From contig JAEWMQ010000022.1 of the NCBI GenBank assembly GCA_023393125.1, positions 20,233 to 84,232 of the forward strand: DNA of 64,000 nucleotides. Reading direction: 5' to 3'. Within the stretch, counting starts at the first letter, position 1, and every line of letters begins with the position of its first letter. This DNA is from Bacillota bacterium. Its GTDB lineage: Bacteria; Bacillota; Clostridia; Lachnospirales; Cellulosilyticaceae. A program made the position numbers and the translations under genes. The notes under the pieces were generated by a model, which saw nothing but the letters and a program-made list of their open reading frames with translations, was not told the origin of the DNA and made no database searches. Positions 8,538 to 17,467 of this stretch are shown here, one piece after another.

Positions 8538-9227
8538 TTATTTAGCGTAATCTCTATTTCCAAAAATAGCTGTACCGATACGTACCATGGTAGCACCTTC
8601 CTCTATTGCTATTTTATAGTCATTACTCATCCCCATCGATAATATATCGCTACTTATATTATCAAACTTTTGCTTTTGTATGTCAACCGATAAATCATAA
8701 AGTTTCCTAAATATGGGTCTATTTTCTTCAGGATCTGCCACAAAAGGGGCTACTGTCATCAATCCCCTTACTCTTATGTGTTGTAACTTAGCTAATGCTG
8801 CCATAGCTGGCATTACTTCTTCTACAAAAAAACCATGCTTAGATTCTTCTTTTGCCACATTAACTTCTACTAAAACATCCGTTATACATCCTTTTTTAGC
8901 CGACTGTTTATCAATTTCCTCTGCTAACTTTAAGCGATCCACAGAATGAATCAGCTTTGTTTTTCCTACAATATACTTAACTTTATTAGTTTGAAGATGA
9001 CCTATTAAATGCCAGTTAACCTTTTCATCTACATTATCCATTTTTTGTGTAAGCTCTTGTACATGGTTTTCACCAAAGTCTCTACATCCTAATGAAAATG
9101 CCTCTTGTATGGCCTCCAAAGGATAAGTTTTTGAAACTGCAATTAATGTAATATCTCCTACTTTCCTTCCACTCTTTCTTGCGGCCTCTTCTATTTCCTG
9201 CTCTATTATTTCAAGCTTATCTTTCAT
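8538..9227 (-). CDS. ylmE: YggS/YlmE-family PLP homeostasis protein
   Basis: Single-domain alanine racemase-fold protein that binds pyridoxal phosphate and balances its free pool, with no known enzymatic activity. The PLP-lysine motif VSKTYPLEAI occurs near residue 30, followed by FGENHVQEL and WHLIGHLQTNK, all hallmarks of the family. The C-terminal MGMSNDYKIAIEEGATMVRIGTAIFG region binds the phosphate. The ATG at 9227 is preceded by AGGTGAGG. It lies 16 bases after the HlyD-like gene and 21 bases before sepF, in the usual ylm order. Confidence 0.92.
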   Translation of the reverse strand: MKDKLEIIEQEIEEAARKSGRKVGDITLIAVSKTYPLEAIQEAFSLGCRDFGENHVQELTQKMDNVDEKVNWHLIGHLQTNKVKYIVGKTKLIHSVDRLKLAEEIDKQSAKKGCITDVLVEVNVAKEESKHGFFVEEVMPAMAALAKLQHIRVRGLMTVAPFVADPEENRPIFRKLYDLSVDIQKQKFDNISSDILSMGMSNDYKIAIEEGATMVRIGTAIFGNRDYAK

Positions 9228-9243
9228 TCTATCCTCACCTTTA

Positions 9244-11211
9244 CTATTCATTTTGGACACTCATATCTTCTAATAATTGATCTATTCGTATGCTTTTAGG
9301 ATTTGAAATCATTTTATCCATCTCCTTAAGTTGTGTATCGACACCATACTTAACAATTGCATACTCTCCACTTACTAATTCAATTTCTATTGTTTTAAAT
9401 TGAGCAATCTTCCCGTTAATAACATAAACACCTTGTTTGGTCTCTATTTCTGTTACTTCATAAGTATCTCCTGTTTGAGGATCCACTAAAACATTATTAA
9501 CTTGTAAACTACTACTATTAGTAATATCTTGTCTTACATAAACGTTATCTTCTTTTCGATACTGTATACTAATAGGTAAAAATTCTGTTACTTCACCTGC
9601 TTTTCTATAAACACCGATTTTTCCTTCATTCTCTATACAGAAGCTACTTGGTATTTTTAGCATATTTTGCTCTACAATCGCTTGTAATGGAATTTTAAGA
9701 CCTGTTACATTTTTATTTCCTATTGAAAAATCAACATATCTAAGCTCTAAGAAATCACCTATTTGATCATTTGTTTCAAACACTAATTGTATGCGTTTAT
9801 CATCCTCTACTTTTTTAGAAGTTAATTTAAACGTAATTTGTTTACTATTTGTACCCGTAAAGTCAAGAACATAACTTTCCCCTTCTTTAAAATCTTCATC
9901 TTGTGATACATCCACATAACTTACTATATACCACTTGTTATCTAAAACTATCTTGTAAATAGGTTCTTCTTTAGTTACTGTGGTTTTATTAAGATAACTC
10001 ACATTAGAATTCTTAATAATACTATTATATTTATCATAATTTATCTCTTCTATGACTTCTAATGCATTCACTGTTTCTTGTCCATCTAATTTGTATGAGA
10101 CAATCCCTGCTTGGGGTGCAGTTTTTCCCAATTGGTACTGATTAATATTGGCTTGAATCTGTGTTTTTAAGTTTGCTATACTTTCTTTCTGATCTTGTTG
10201 TTCCTGAGTATAGATACTTGTACGCTTATTTACATTTTGATCTAACTGTCCACGGAGTATATAAACGTAATGTGTTGTATTTTCATAGCGATTATCATAA
10301 AAAGTCTCTATATCAGCTCTTACATCTTCATCTAAATCATAAATCTGATCTTGATAAAAAGATATATCTTTACGCTCTTCTGCCTTCTGATAAATTTGTT
10401 CGTCTATTTCGGTTTCTGTTTGAGTCGTTTCTGCTAACTGTTCTTCATCTACCAAAACATAAACCAAACCATCTTTCTTTACTTTTTCACCTTCGGACAT
10501 AACGTATTGAACATTTCCTGCATCTTGACTATATACCACTTGCTCATTTCTTAAAATAACACCACTCATACTCTTCGAATTATCAATAACACCTGTTTTT
10601 ACAACCTGATAAGAAACTTTAGGTTTAGTTAATGCTTCCTTTAATTCTATAGCTCCCCATACACCAAAAGTTGTAAAAATCATTAAAAGTGCTATTCTTA
10701 ATATTAATTGGCGCTGCTTTCTTTTCTTGTTCTTATAAATTTGTGCTCTTGTAAGCTTATTACTCTTCTTAATCTGCTCTCTCATCATTTGAGGAGAAGG
10801 TTCTTCTTGATATACCCGTCTATTAGCAGTTGAATATTGTTCTTTTACGCGAGACGGTGTATTTTGATAGGTGTAGGAACTAGAACTATATGGATTTGTA
10901 TAAGATACCTTCTGGTATTGTCTCTCTTCTTTTTGACCACTAGAGTTTTTTAGTTTGCTTGTATCCGCTTTATTTTTACCGGTCGTTCTATTTTTCTTAT
11001 TAGTCTTATTTTGAGTAGTTCTTTTTGTACCTTCACCTATCTTTTGAGTCGCTGAATTAGTTTTATATGTAGAGCGTTTATCTGATTGTGCTGACATAGG
11101 ATTTGCATAAGGATTAAAATAGCTTCCTTCACTATAGATAGCCTGCCTCTTAGAAACTGATTGCTTTCTATTAGTCTGCTTGGGTTGATTTTTTTTATCA
11201 CTATTTTTCAT
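9244..11211 (-). CDS. HlyD-like membrane protein with long disordered cytoplasmic N-terminus
   Basis: I do not recognise a specific function. About 165 N-terminal residues are rich in N, K, Q, S, T and Y and probably disordered. Then comes a basic stretch (KNKKRKQRQ) and one membrane segment (LILRIALLMIFTTFGVWGAI). The extracellular part resembles a HlyD/RND-adaptor barrel (VSYQVVKTGVIDNSKSMSG). The start at 11211 is chosen because GGAAGTGA precedes it and because an upstream in-frame start at 11274 would overlap the promoter -35. No transporter partner is nearby. Its place before ylmE-sepF-ylmH-divIVA suggests an envelope or division-linked role (inference). Confidence 0.7.
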   Translation of the reverse strand: MKNSDKKNQPKQTNRKQSVSKRQAIYSEGSYFNPYANPMSAQSDKRSTYKTNSATQKIGEGTKRTTQNKTNKKNRTTGKNKADTSKLKNSSGQKEERQYQKVSYTNPYSSSSYTYQNTPSRVKEQYSTANRRVYQEEPSPQMMREQIKKSNKLTRAQIYKNKKRKQRQLILRIALLMIFTTFGVWGAIELKEALTKPKVSYQVVKTGVIDNSKSMSGVILRNEQVVYSQDAGNVQYVMSEGEKVKKDGLVYVLVDEEQLAETTQTETEIDEQIYQKAEERKDISFYQDQIYDLDEDVRADIETFYDNRYENTTHYVYILRGQLDQNVNKRTSIYTQEQQDQKESIANLKTQIQANINQYQLGKTAPQAGIVSYKLDGQETVNALEVIEEINYDKYNSIIKNSNVSYLNKTTVTKEEPIYKIVLDNKWYIVSYVDVSQDEDFKEGESYVLDFTGTNSKQITFKLTSKKVEDDKRIQLVFETNDQIGDFLELRYVDFSIGNKNVTGLKIPLQAIVEQNMLKIPSSFCIENEGKIGVYRKAGEVTEFLPISIQYRKEDNVYVRQDITNSSSLQVNNVLVDPQTGDTYEVTEIETKQGVYVINGKIAQFKTIEIELVSGEYAIVKYGVDTQLKEMDKMISNPKSIRIDQLLEDMSVQNE

Positions 11212-11245
11212 TTGTTCACTTCCAATTCTATCCTTAATACTTATC

Positions 11246-11274
11246 ATGATATAATGTAATAACTTATCTTGCAA
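11246..11274 (-). promoter_or_regulatory. sigma-A promoter of the HlyD-like / ylm / divIVA operon
   Basis: TTGCAA (11269-11274), 17 bases, TATCAT (11246-11251) on the minus strand, following the spoIVA terminator. The predicted start near 11239 supports translation from 11211. Confidence 0.65.
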
Positions 11275-11349
11275 GATATTACCTTTAAAAAGCTACTAAT
11301 TTACTTAAGGTTTTATTTATATTTGTTAATTTTTATATTTTTACATAAA

Positions 11350-11372
11350 AAAAGGCACATTGTGTGCCTTTT
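11350..11372 (-). terminator. intrinsic terminator of spoIVA
   Basis: AAAAGGCACA / TGTGCCTTTT with a 3-base loop, overlapping the spoIVA stop codon and followed on the minus strand by seven T. Confidence 0.85.
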
Positions 11373-12849
11373 AAAGAAGGATACAAATTAAACCACCATT
11401 TCCTTCATTGATAATTTTTTGTAATGTTTCTTGTAATTTTTGTTGAGCATCCTCTGGCATTCTAAACAACTTATTTTGCAATCCTTCATTTACTAATTCA
11501 TGAAGCGATTTACCAAAAATATTAGATTCCCAAATCTTTGTAGGATCTATTTCAAATTCACTTAAAATATTATTAATCAAGTCTTCACTTTGCTTTTCTG
11601 TTCCAACAATAGGCGCAACTTCAGTTTGTATGTTCGCTCTAATAATATGATAACTAGGTGCACTTGCTCTAAGCTTAACACCAAAGCGATTGCCTTGCTT
11701 AATAATTTCCGGTACCTCTAATGTTAATTCATCAAAAACAGGACTAACTACACCATAACCTTTTTCTTTTACCTCATTCATAGCATAAGCAACCTTATCA
11801 TATTCTTTTTTAGTAGTAGCTAATTCTTTAATGAGTTTCATAAGTTCATGGTCTCCGTGAATTTCCATTCCTGTTGTCTCAGAAAGTACCCTATAGAAAA
11901 GCTCCTCTGTTGTATTAACATCAATTTTTACAACACCTTCTCCTAACTGAATCTTTTCCAAATAGACATTTTTAACAAAGTCTAAGGCTCTTAATTCATT
12001 AGCAATCTCTTTAATTTGTCTAATATTTTCTACATTTGCAATTTGTTCTTTCACACAGTCAATCCATGCTTTCTTTACCCAATGCTCATTATCTAATGTT
12101 TCTACCCACTTAGGTAGCATAAATTGTATCTCATTAAGTGGAAATTCGTATAATATCTTTTCTAACAATTGATGAATATCCTCTGTTTTCATTTGAGCAA
12201 TATCCATAGGCACAACTGGAACATCATACTCTCTTGATAATTTACCTGTAACTTCAATCACTTCTGTATCGAAAGGTTTTTTTGTATTGTATACTACAAC
12301 GAAAGGCTTATTTAGGCGTTTTAACTCATTAATAGCGCGCTGTTCACCTTCTATGTAACTATTTCTAGAAATATCGGTAAAACTTCCATCTGTCGTTACT
12401 ACAATACCAATAGTTGAATGATCTGTTATAACTTTTTTAGTACCAAGTTCCGCTGCTTGCGAAAAGGGAATCTCTTCCTCAAACCAAGGTGTTTTTACCA
12501 TGCGAGGGGTATTATTATATAAGTGTCCTTCAGCTTCTGGTACGATATAACCTACACAGTCAATCATTCGTACTTTAACTTCAAAATCTCCCCCAATAGT
12601 AATCCCAATAGCTTCATTAGGTATAAATTTAGGCTCTGTCGTTGTAATCACCTTGCCATCTCCACTTTGAGGTAATTCATCTTGTGTACGTTCTTTACTA
12701 TGTTCATTTTTAATATTAGGGAGTACTAGTGTTTCCATAAAGCGTTTTATAAAGGTAGATTTTCCTGTTCTAACAGGTCCAACTACCCCTATATATATAT
12801 CCCCATTTGTTCTTTCAGAAATATCTTTGTAAATATCATGGTATTCCAT
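11371..12849 (-). CDS. spoIVA: stage IV sporulation protein A, coat basement-layer ATPase
   Basis: SpoIVA polymerises with ATP hydrolysis on the outer forespore membrane in the mother cell and forms the base of the spore coat. The N-terminal TRAFAC-like ATPase domain shows the Walker A G24-P-V-R-T-G-K-S31. A switch region (TTEPKFIPNEA) and the DCVGY stretch follow. The C-terminal domain ends in the conserved hydrophobic tail (GGLICILL). 492 residues is the standard length. The start follows TAAGGAGG. An exact SigE-type -10 lies upstream (12872-12879), in agreement with mother-cell expression known in Bacillus. Confidence 0.96.
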   Translation of the reverse strand: MEYHDIYKDISERTNGDIYIGVVGPVRTGKSTFIKRFMETLVLPNIKNEHSKERTQDELPQSGDGKVITTTEPKFIPNEAIGITIGGDFEVKVRMIDCVGYIVPEAEGHLYNNTPRMVKTPWFEEEIPFSQAAELGTKKVITDHSTIGIVVTTDGSFTDISRNSYIEGEQRAINELKRLNKPFVVVYNTKKPFDTEVIEVTGKLSREYDVPVVPMDIAQMKTEDIHQLLEKILYEFPLNEIQFMLPKWVETLDNEHWVKKAWIDCVKEQIANVENIRQIKEIANELRALDFVKNVYLEKIQLGEGVVKIDVNTTEELFYRVLSETTGMEIHGDHELMKLIKELATTKKEYDKVAYAMNEVKEKGYGVVSPVFDELTLEVPEIIKQGNRFGVKLRASAPSYHIIRANIQTEVAPIVGTEKQSEDLINNILSEFEIDPTKIWESNIFGKSLHELVNEGLQNKLFRMPEDAQQKLQETLQKIINEGNGGLICILL

Positions 12850-12871
12850 ATGAAAGCCTCCTTATATTTTA

Positions 12872-12899
12872 ATTGTATGGGTACATTAAAATATATTGT
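12872..12899 (-). promoter_or_regulatory. SigE-like promoter of spoIVA
   Basis: CATACAAT at 12872-12879 (minus strand) is the SigE -10 consensus, 22 bases before the spoIVA start. The -35 region around 12893-12899 (ACAATAT) matches only weakly. SigE control of spoIVA is established in Bacillus, and here it is inferred. Confidence 0.5.
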
Positions 12900-12933
12900 A
12901 CAAAAGGCAGATATATACCACTTTTATTCATTT

Positions 12934-13923
12934 TTAATGTTCGTCTTTTTTATCTCTTAGCATTAGATTATAGATTGTTTCTTTAACAGGCTCATTTTCA
13001 AAAATCACGTTATATATAGCGTTTAAAATAGGCATTTCTACTTGATACTTTTGCATCAGTGCATATCCTGCTTTAGTTGTAGGAACTCCTTCAACTACCA
13101 TATTAACCTTCTCAATTGCCTCATCCATTGTATAACCTTGACCAACTAACTCTCCAGCACGACGATTACGGCTATGCCCACTTGTACAAGTTACAATTAA
13201 ATCTCCAATCCCTGTAAGGCCTGCAAATGTATGGGGCTTTCCACCCATAGCAATACCTAATCTTGTCATTTCTGCGATACCTCTAGTCATAAGTGCAGCT
13301 TTGGTATTGTCACCAAAGCCCATTCCTTCTACTACACCTGCTGCTAAAGCAATTACATTTTTAAGTGCACCACCAATTTCAATCCCAATTAAATCTTCAT
13401 TAGTGTATACCCTAAAATATTTATCCATAAATAAATCTTGTATTTCGTAAGCATATTTCATATCTTGACTACTTACAGTAACTGTCGTTGGAATATGCCT
13501 TGCAACTTCTTCTGCATGGCTTGGTCCAGAAAGTACAACTACTGGATTAGATACTATCGATTCAATAACTTGAGAAAGTCGAAGTAAAGTTTCTTCTTCC
13601 ACCCCTTTTGCTACATTAACGATAATTGTACTTGGATGCAAATAAGTTTTCATCTTTTCAGCAGTTGTTCTAACAGCTTTAGATGGTACTGCCATTACAG
13701 CAACTTCTGCTTCTTCTAATGCTTCTTCCATAGATGTTGTAAAATTAATTTCTAAGGGAATCTTAATACCAGGTAGGCATCTTTTATTTTCTCTATGCTG
13801 TAAAATATCATTTTTTTCTTTTTCTTCATAGCACCAAAAAGTAACGTTATTCCCTTTTTCGTTCAGAAGTAATCCTAAAGCTAATCCCCAACCGCCTGCT
13901 CCAATAACTGCTATCTTTTTCAT
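12934..13923 (-). CDS. gpsA: glycerol-3-phosphate dehydrogenase [NAD(P)+]
   Basis: Reduces dihydroxyacetone phosphate to sn-glycerol-3-phosphate, the backbone for phospholipids. The nucleotide-binding loop GAGGWG is at residues 8-13. The catalytic lysine region ALKNVIALAAGV and the substrate-binding GLTGIGDLIVTC follow. The ATG at 13923 is preceded by GGAGGTTATAAA, so the in-frame upstream codons that overlap plsY are not used. plsY directly precedes it and uses the product, so the pair supplies lysophosphatidate. Confidence 0.95.
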   Translation of the reverse strand: MKKIAVIGAGGWGLALGLLLNEKGNNVTFWCYEEKEKNDILQHRENKRCLPGIKIPLEINFTTSMEEALEEAEVAVMAVPSKAVRTTAEKMKTYLHPSTIIVNVAKGVEEETLLRLSQVIESIVSNPVVVLSGPSHAEEVARHIPTTVTVSSQDMKYAYEIQDLFMDKYFRVYTNEDLIGIEIGGALKNVIALAAGVVEGMGFGDNTKAALMTRGIAEMTRLGIAMGGKPHTFAGLTGIGDLIVTCTSGHSRNRRAGELVGQGYTMDEAIEKVNMVVEGVPTTKAGYALMQKYQVEMPILNAIYNVIFENEPVKETIYNLMLRDKKDEH

Positions 13924-13940
13924 TTTATAACCTCCTACCA

Positions 13941-14561
13941 CTACTTTTTACTTGTTAATTTCGCTTCATTCCCCTCTATTAATCTCTTAATATTGGCTTT
14001 ATGTCTATAAAAAGTAAGACCTGTAACCAAAAGTGAAAGAAGCATTGCTTCAATACCTATATTTCCTTTGCCAGAATAAAAAATAATAATCATAATAGGA
14101 ATTGAAGCTGTCATAATAAGAGAACTAATAGATACGATTCGTGTTATACCAAATGTTATTAAGAATAAAGCTGCTGCTATTAAAAACAAACGATAATCTA
14201 TTCCTATTAACGTTCCTGCTGTAGTTGCAATACCTTTTCCACCTTTAAAATGAAAAAACAGAGGAAAACTATGCCCTAAGACAGCTCCTATCCCACTATA
14301 AAATGCAATTAAAATTGTTGCATCTGGATGGCTTGATGAAAATAGTAATTTTGCTACCCAAATAGCTATGATAGCTTTAAGTATATCAATAAGCAAGACA
14401 AGTATCCCTGCTTTTTTACCTAATACACGAATCGTATTAGTCGTTCCTGCATTACCACTACCTTGTGTTCTAATATCAACGCCTTTAAATCTACCATATA
14501 ATATTGCTGATTGTACACCGCCAAAAAGATACCCAATAAGTAATGCTCCCAATCTATACAT
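13941..14561 (-). CDS. plsY: acyl-phosphate:glycerol-3-phosphate acyltransferase
   Basis: Membrane enzyme that transfers the acyl group from acyl-phosphate (made by PlsX, also in this window) to glycerol-3-phosphate. It is 206 residues with five hydrophobic segments. The family motifs are visible: GSGNAGTTNTIR near residue 35, HSFPLFFHFKGGKGIATT near 100, and RHKANIKRLIEGNE near the C-terminus. It lies 2 bases after der and 17 bases before gpsA, giving a der-plsY-gpsA unit. Confidence 0.94.
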   Translation of the reverse strand: MYRLGALLIGYLFGGVQSAILYGRFKGVDIRTQGSGNAGTTNTIRVLGKKAGILVLLIDILKAIIAIWVAKLLFSSSHPDATILIAFYSGIGAVLGHSFPLFFHFKGGKGIATTAGTLIGIDYRLFLIAAALFLITFGITRIVSISSLIMTASIPIMIIIFYSGKGNIGIEAMLLSLLVTGLTFYRHKANIKRLIEGNEAKLTSKK

Positions 14562-14563
14562 TT

Positions 14564-15889
14564 TTATTCTTTCGCCCCTTTTTCTCTTACAATAAATCGA
14601 AGTGGTGTACCCTTAAAGCCAAAGGCCTCTCTCATTTGATTTTCAATATAACGTTGATATGAAAAATGCATTAATTCTTTATCATTTACAAAAATAACAA
14701 AAGTAGGTGGCTTAATACTTACTTGTGTCATATAGAAAATTTTAAGTGGTTTTCCTTTATCACTTGGTGGCTGATTCATAGCCATAGCTTCATATAAAAC
14801 ATCATTTAAAACACCAGTACTAATACGCTGTGATTGATTTTGTGCAATTGCATAGATGGTATCAAATAACTTAGGGATACGTTGACCTGTTAAAGCTGAA
14901 ATAAACATACATGGTGCATACTGCATATAAGCTAATGTATTGGTAATTTTTTTCAAGTAAGCATTCATTGTCTTATCATCTTTTTCAATAGCATCCCATT
15001 TATTAACAACGATAACGCAGCCTTTCCCCGCTTCATGCGCCATTCCTGCAATTTTAGTATCTTGCTCCGTAATCCCTTCTTCAGCATCAATAAGAATTAA
15101 AACTACATCTGCACGATCAATAGCTGCTATTGTACGGATAATACTATATTTTTCAATGTTCTCTTTAATTTTACTACGTCTTCTAATTCCTGCAGTATCA
15201 ATGAGTACATATTCTTGTCCATCAATAGTCACTTCTGTATCTACTGAATCACGAGTTGTTCCTGCTATATTACTTACAATAACACGTTCTTCTCCTACAA
15301 TTTTATTAACTAAAGAAGACTTCCCTACATTTGGCTTACCAATAATCGCCACTCTTATTTTATCATCATCATCTTCTTCTGCATCCTCACTAGGAAAATA
15401 GCTTACTACTTCATCAAGCATATCTCCTAAATTTAAAGCTTGTCCAGAAGAAATAGGGATAGGTTCACCAAGTCCTAGGTTGTAAAATTCATACATCCCC
15501 ATTGTTTGGTGGACCATATCATCTACCTTATTCACTACTAAAACAACTGGTTTATGAGATTTTCTAAGCATATTAGCAACATGCGTATCTGCATCCGTCA
15601 TTCCAGTCTTTACATCTACCAAAAAGATAATAACGTCAGCTGATTCAATGGCTGCTTCCGCCTGTCTTCTCATCTGACTTAAGATAATATCTGTACTATC
15701 TGGCTCAATACCACCTGTATCAATAATCGTAAATTTATGATTAAGCCACTCAACTTCTCCATAAATACGGTCTCTTGTTACACCAGGTGTATCATCTACT
15801 ATCGATGTTTTTGACTTTGTTAATCTATTAAATAAAGTAGACTTTCCTACATTAGGTCTACCTATTACAGCAACAATCGGTTTACTCAT
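14564..15889 (-). CDS. der: ribosome-associated GTPase Der (EngA)
   Basis: GTPase with two tandem G domains required for 50S subunit maturation. The first P-loop is GRPNVGKS at residues 10-17 and the second GKPNVGKS near residue 185. Each has its DTxG (DTGGIEP, DTAGIRR) and NKxD (NKVD, NKWD) motifs. The C-terminal KH-like domain (about 355-441) follows. An acidic run EDAEEDDDDK links the two G domains. The start follows AAAGGAG and a good promoter lies at 15950-15978. Confidence 0.96.
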   Translation of the reverse strand: MSKPIVAVIGRPNVGKSTLFNRLTKSKTSIVDDTPGVTRDRIYGEVEWLNHKFTIIDTGGIEPDSTDIILSQMRRQAEAAIESADVIIFLVDVKTGMTDADTHVANMLRKSHKPVVLVVNKVDDMVHQTMGMYEFYNLGLGEPIPISSGQALNLGDMLDEVVSYFPSEDAEEDDDDKIRVAIIGKPNVGKSSLVNKIVGEERVIVSNIAGTTRDSVDTEVTIDGQEYVLIDTAGIRRRSKIKENIEKYSIIRTIAAIDRADVVLILIDAEEGITEQDTKIAGMAHEAGKGCVIVVNKWDAIEKDDKTMNAYLKKITNTLAYMQYAPCMFISALTGQRIPKLFDTIYAIAQNQSQRISTGVLNDVLYEAMAMNQPPSDKGKPLKIFYMTQVSIKPPTFVIFVNDKELMHFSYQRYIENQMREAFGFKGTPLRFIVREKGAKE

Positions 15890-15949
15890 TTATCTTTCTC
15901 CTTTGAATAATATTTAAAATAATCATCTTATCTCGAGTACCTTTTTTCT

Positions 15950-15978
15950 AATGTACTGATAATACCTCATTCTGTCAA
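15950..15978 (-). promoter_or_regulatory. sigma-A promoter of der-plsY-gpsA
   Basis: A perfect TTGACA (15973-15978), 17 bases, TACATT (15950-15955) on the minus strand, about 60 bases before der. Confidence 0.65.
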
Positions 15979-16008
15979 GAGTCTCTACCTATTATCAAAA
16001 AAGTCTCG

Positions 16009-16827
16009 TTATTTCAAACACATAAATGCGCCTAACGTGCCTCTTTCACCTTGAGTCTTTCTGTGCGAAAAGAATAAGTCTGAATGGCAACAAGTGCAGA
16101 TTTGACTTTGAATAATATTTTCCTTTAAAATCCCTGCCTCTTGAAGTATTCTCTCATTACATGCCCATAAGTCAATATGATACTTATCATCATCTGCATG
16201 TTCTTGAATAAATGATGCATCTTGGAATTTATCGTTAAATTGCTTAGCTACCTCAGCACCTACTTCAAAACAACATGGACCTATAGATGGGCCTATAGCC
16301 ACCTGAATATCTCTCGCTAAAATACCTTCACTTTCCCATAACTCAACCATTTTCTTTCCAATTTCACCTACGGTTCCTCTCCAACCAGCATGAGCCATAC
16401 CTATCATACCATATTTAGGTGCATAAAAAAACAGGGGAACACAATCTGCATAGTGCGTCACTAATGTGACCCCCTTCTCACTTGTATAAATGCCATCTTT
16501 ACTTTCCCACTTGTTAGGTTTTATAATCCCATTTCCCCTATCCGCTTCAGTAACTTTTGCAATCTCTAATTCATGTACTTGTTTTGATAATACAAGTGAG
16601 TCTATATTTATGTCTAATGCCTTACATACCCTTTTATAATTTTCTATCACATTTTCTTCTTGATCACCTCTATTAAAACCAAGATTTAAGCTAGATAAGT
16701 TGCCCTCACTTATCCCCCCTGCTCTAGTTGTAAATGCGTGTAATAAGGCTTTATCTTCCCACGGTGTAAAAACCAAGTAAGTTAATTCACCCTTAGTCAC
16801 AAACTTAAATAATGGTACATCTGCCAT
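16009..16827 (-). CDS. pgeF: PgeF-family multicopper polyphenol oxidase-like / purine nucleoside phosphorylase (YlmD)
   Basis: YfiH/YlmD family (DUF152). Members have been reported as purine nucleoside phosphorylases and as peptidoglycan editing factors. The metal-site motifs are present: THYADC, GMAHAGWRGTVGEI, the GPSIGPCCFEVG loop and CTCCHSDLFFSHR near the C-terminus. The ATG at 16827 has GGAGG seven bases upstream. In Bacillus ylmD adjoins ylmE, but here it is separated from it and ends the rbgA-lepB-rnhB-yraN run. Confidence 0.88.
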   Translation of the reverse strand: MADVPLFKFVTKGELTYLVFTPWEDKALLHAFTTRAGGISEGNLSSLNLGFNRGDQEENVIENYKRVCKALDINIDSLVLSKQVHELEIAKVTEADRGNGIIKPNKWESKDGIYTSEKGVTLVTHYADCVPLFFYAPKYGMIGMAHAGWRGTVGEIGKKMVELWESEGILARDIQVAIGPSIGPCCFEVGAEVAKQFNDKFQDASFIQEHADDDKYHIDLWACNERILQEAGILKENIIQSQICTCCHSDLFFSHRKTQGERGTLGAFMCLK

Positions 16828-16838
16828 AGTCAATCCTC

Positions 16839-17207
16839 CTAAAATGCTGCTTCTAAATGTGTTATTGTGTTTTCTAAAATTTCAATTACATCAAAACGAC
16901 TTGCTACTTCATAACCTATTTTTGTTTTTAAATAATACATAGCTGTACGTAAAATATGCTGTTTTTTTCTATAGTTAACAGCTTCTCTTGGATAACCAAA
17001 ATCTTCTTTTTTTCTATATTTTACTTCTACAAATATAATATATTCACCTTGTTTAGCAATGATGTCAATCTCTCCAAAACGACATCTATAACTATGCTCT
17101 AAAATGGTATAATGCTTATCTTTCAGATAAGCTATTGCTAATAACTCATACCGCGTTCCTAAAACCCTTTTATTACTTGTGCCCTCTTGATTTGGCATAG
17201 AGTTCAT
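16839..17207 (-). CDS. yraN: YraN-family (UPF0102) nuclease-fold protein
   Basis: A small protein with the restriction-endonuclease-like fold of Holliday-junction resolvases; its cellular role is not settled. The core GEIDIIAKQGEYIIFVEVKYR carries the E/D-x-K catalytic pattern. GTRYELLAIAYLKDKHY precedes it and KKQHILRTAMYYL follows. The start overlaps the end of the FlhB-like gene. I use the ATG at 17207, six bases after AGGTG. A GTG at 17216 and an ATG at 17198 are alternatives. It often follows rnhB in Firmicutes. Confidence 0.88.
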   Translation of the reverse strand: MNSMPNQEGTSNKRVLGTRYELLAIAYLKDKHYTILEHSYRCRFGEIDIIAKQGEYIIFVEVKYRKKEDFGYPREAVNYRKKQHILRTAMYYLKTKIGYEVASRFDVIEILENTITHLEAAF

Positions 17208-17457
17208 CCATATCACCTACAAATACTAAGACTTTTGCTACAAGTTCATATAACTCTCTAGGAATCTGTTCTCCTACTTGTAACTCTGCTAAGATTGTAG
17301 CCAACTTCTTATCTTCATAAACAGGTACGTGATGCTTTTTAGCTTCTTCTAGTATATTTTCAGCTACTTTTCCACTTCCACTGGCTACAACAGTAGGCGC
17401 ATTCATATCTTCTTGATAGGATAAGGCAATTGCTTTCGTTCTTTGCTTTTTTCTCAT
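17173..17457 (-). CDS. ylqH: FlhB C-terminal domain homologue (YlqH type)
   Basis: 94 residues resembling the cytoplasmic domain of the flagellar export protein FlhB, without its membrane part. KAIALSYQEDMNAPTVVASG aligns with the FlhB region that normally carries the NPTH self-cleavage motif. Here it reads NAPT, so that motif is altered. VYEDKKLATILAELQVGEQIPRELYELVAKVL matches the family C-terminus. It follows a FliK-like protein and rnhB, the same order as rnhB-ylqG-ylqH in Bacillus. Its function is unknown. Confidence 0.82.
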   Translation of the reverse strand: MRKKQRTKAIALSYQEDMNAPTVVASGSGKVAENILEEAKKHHVPVYEDKKLATILAELQVGEQIPRELYELVAKVLVFVGDMDELYAKSRGHK

Positions 17458-17467
17458 GGTTTCCTCC

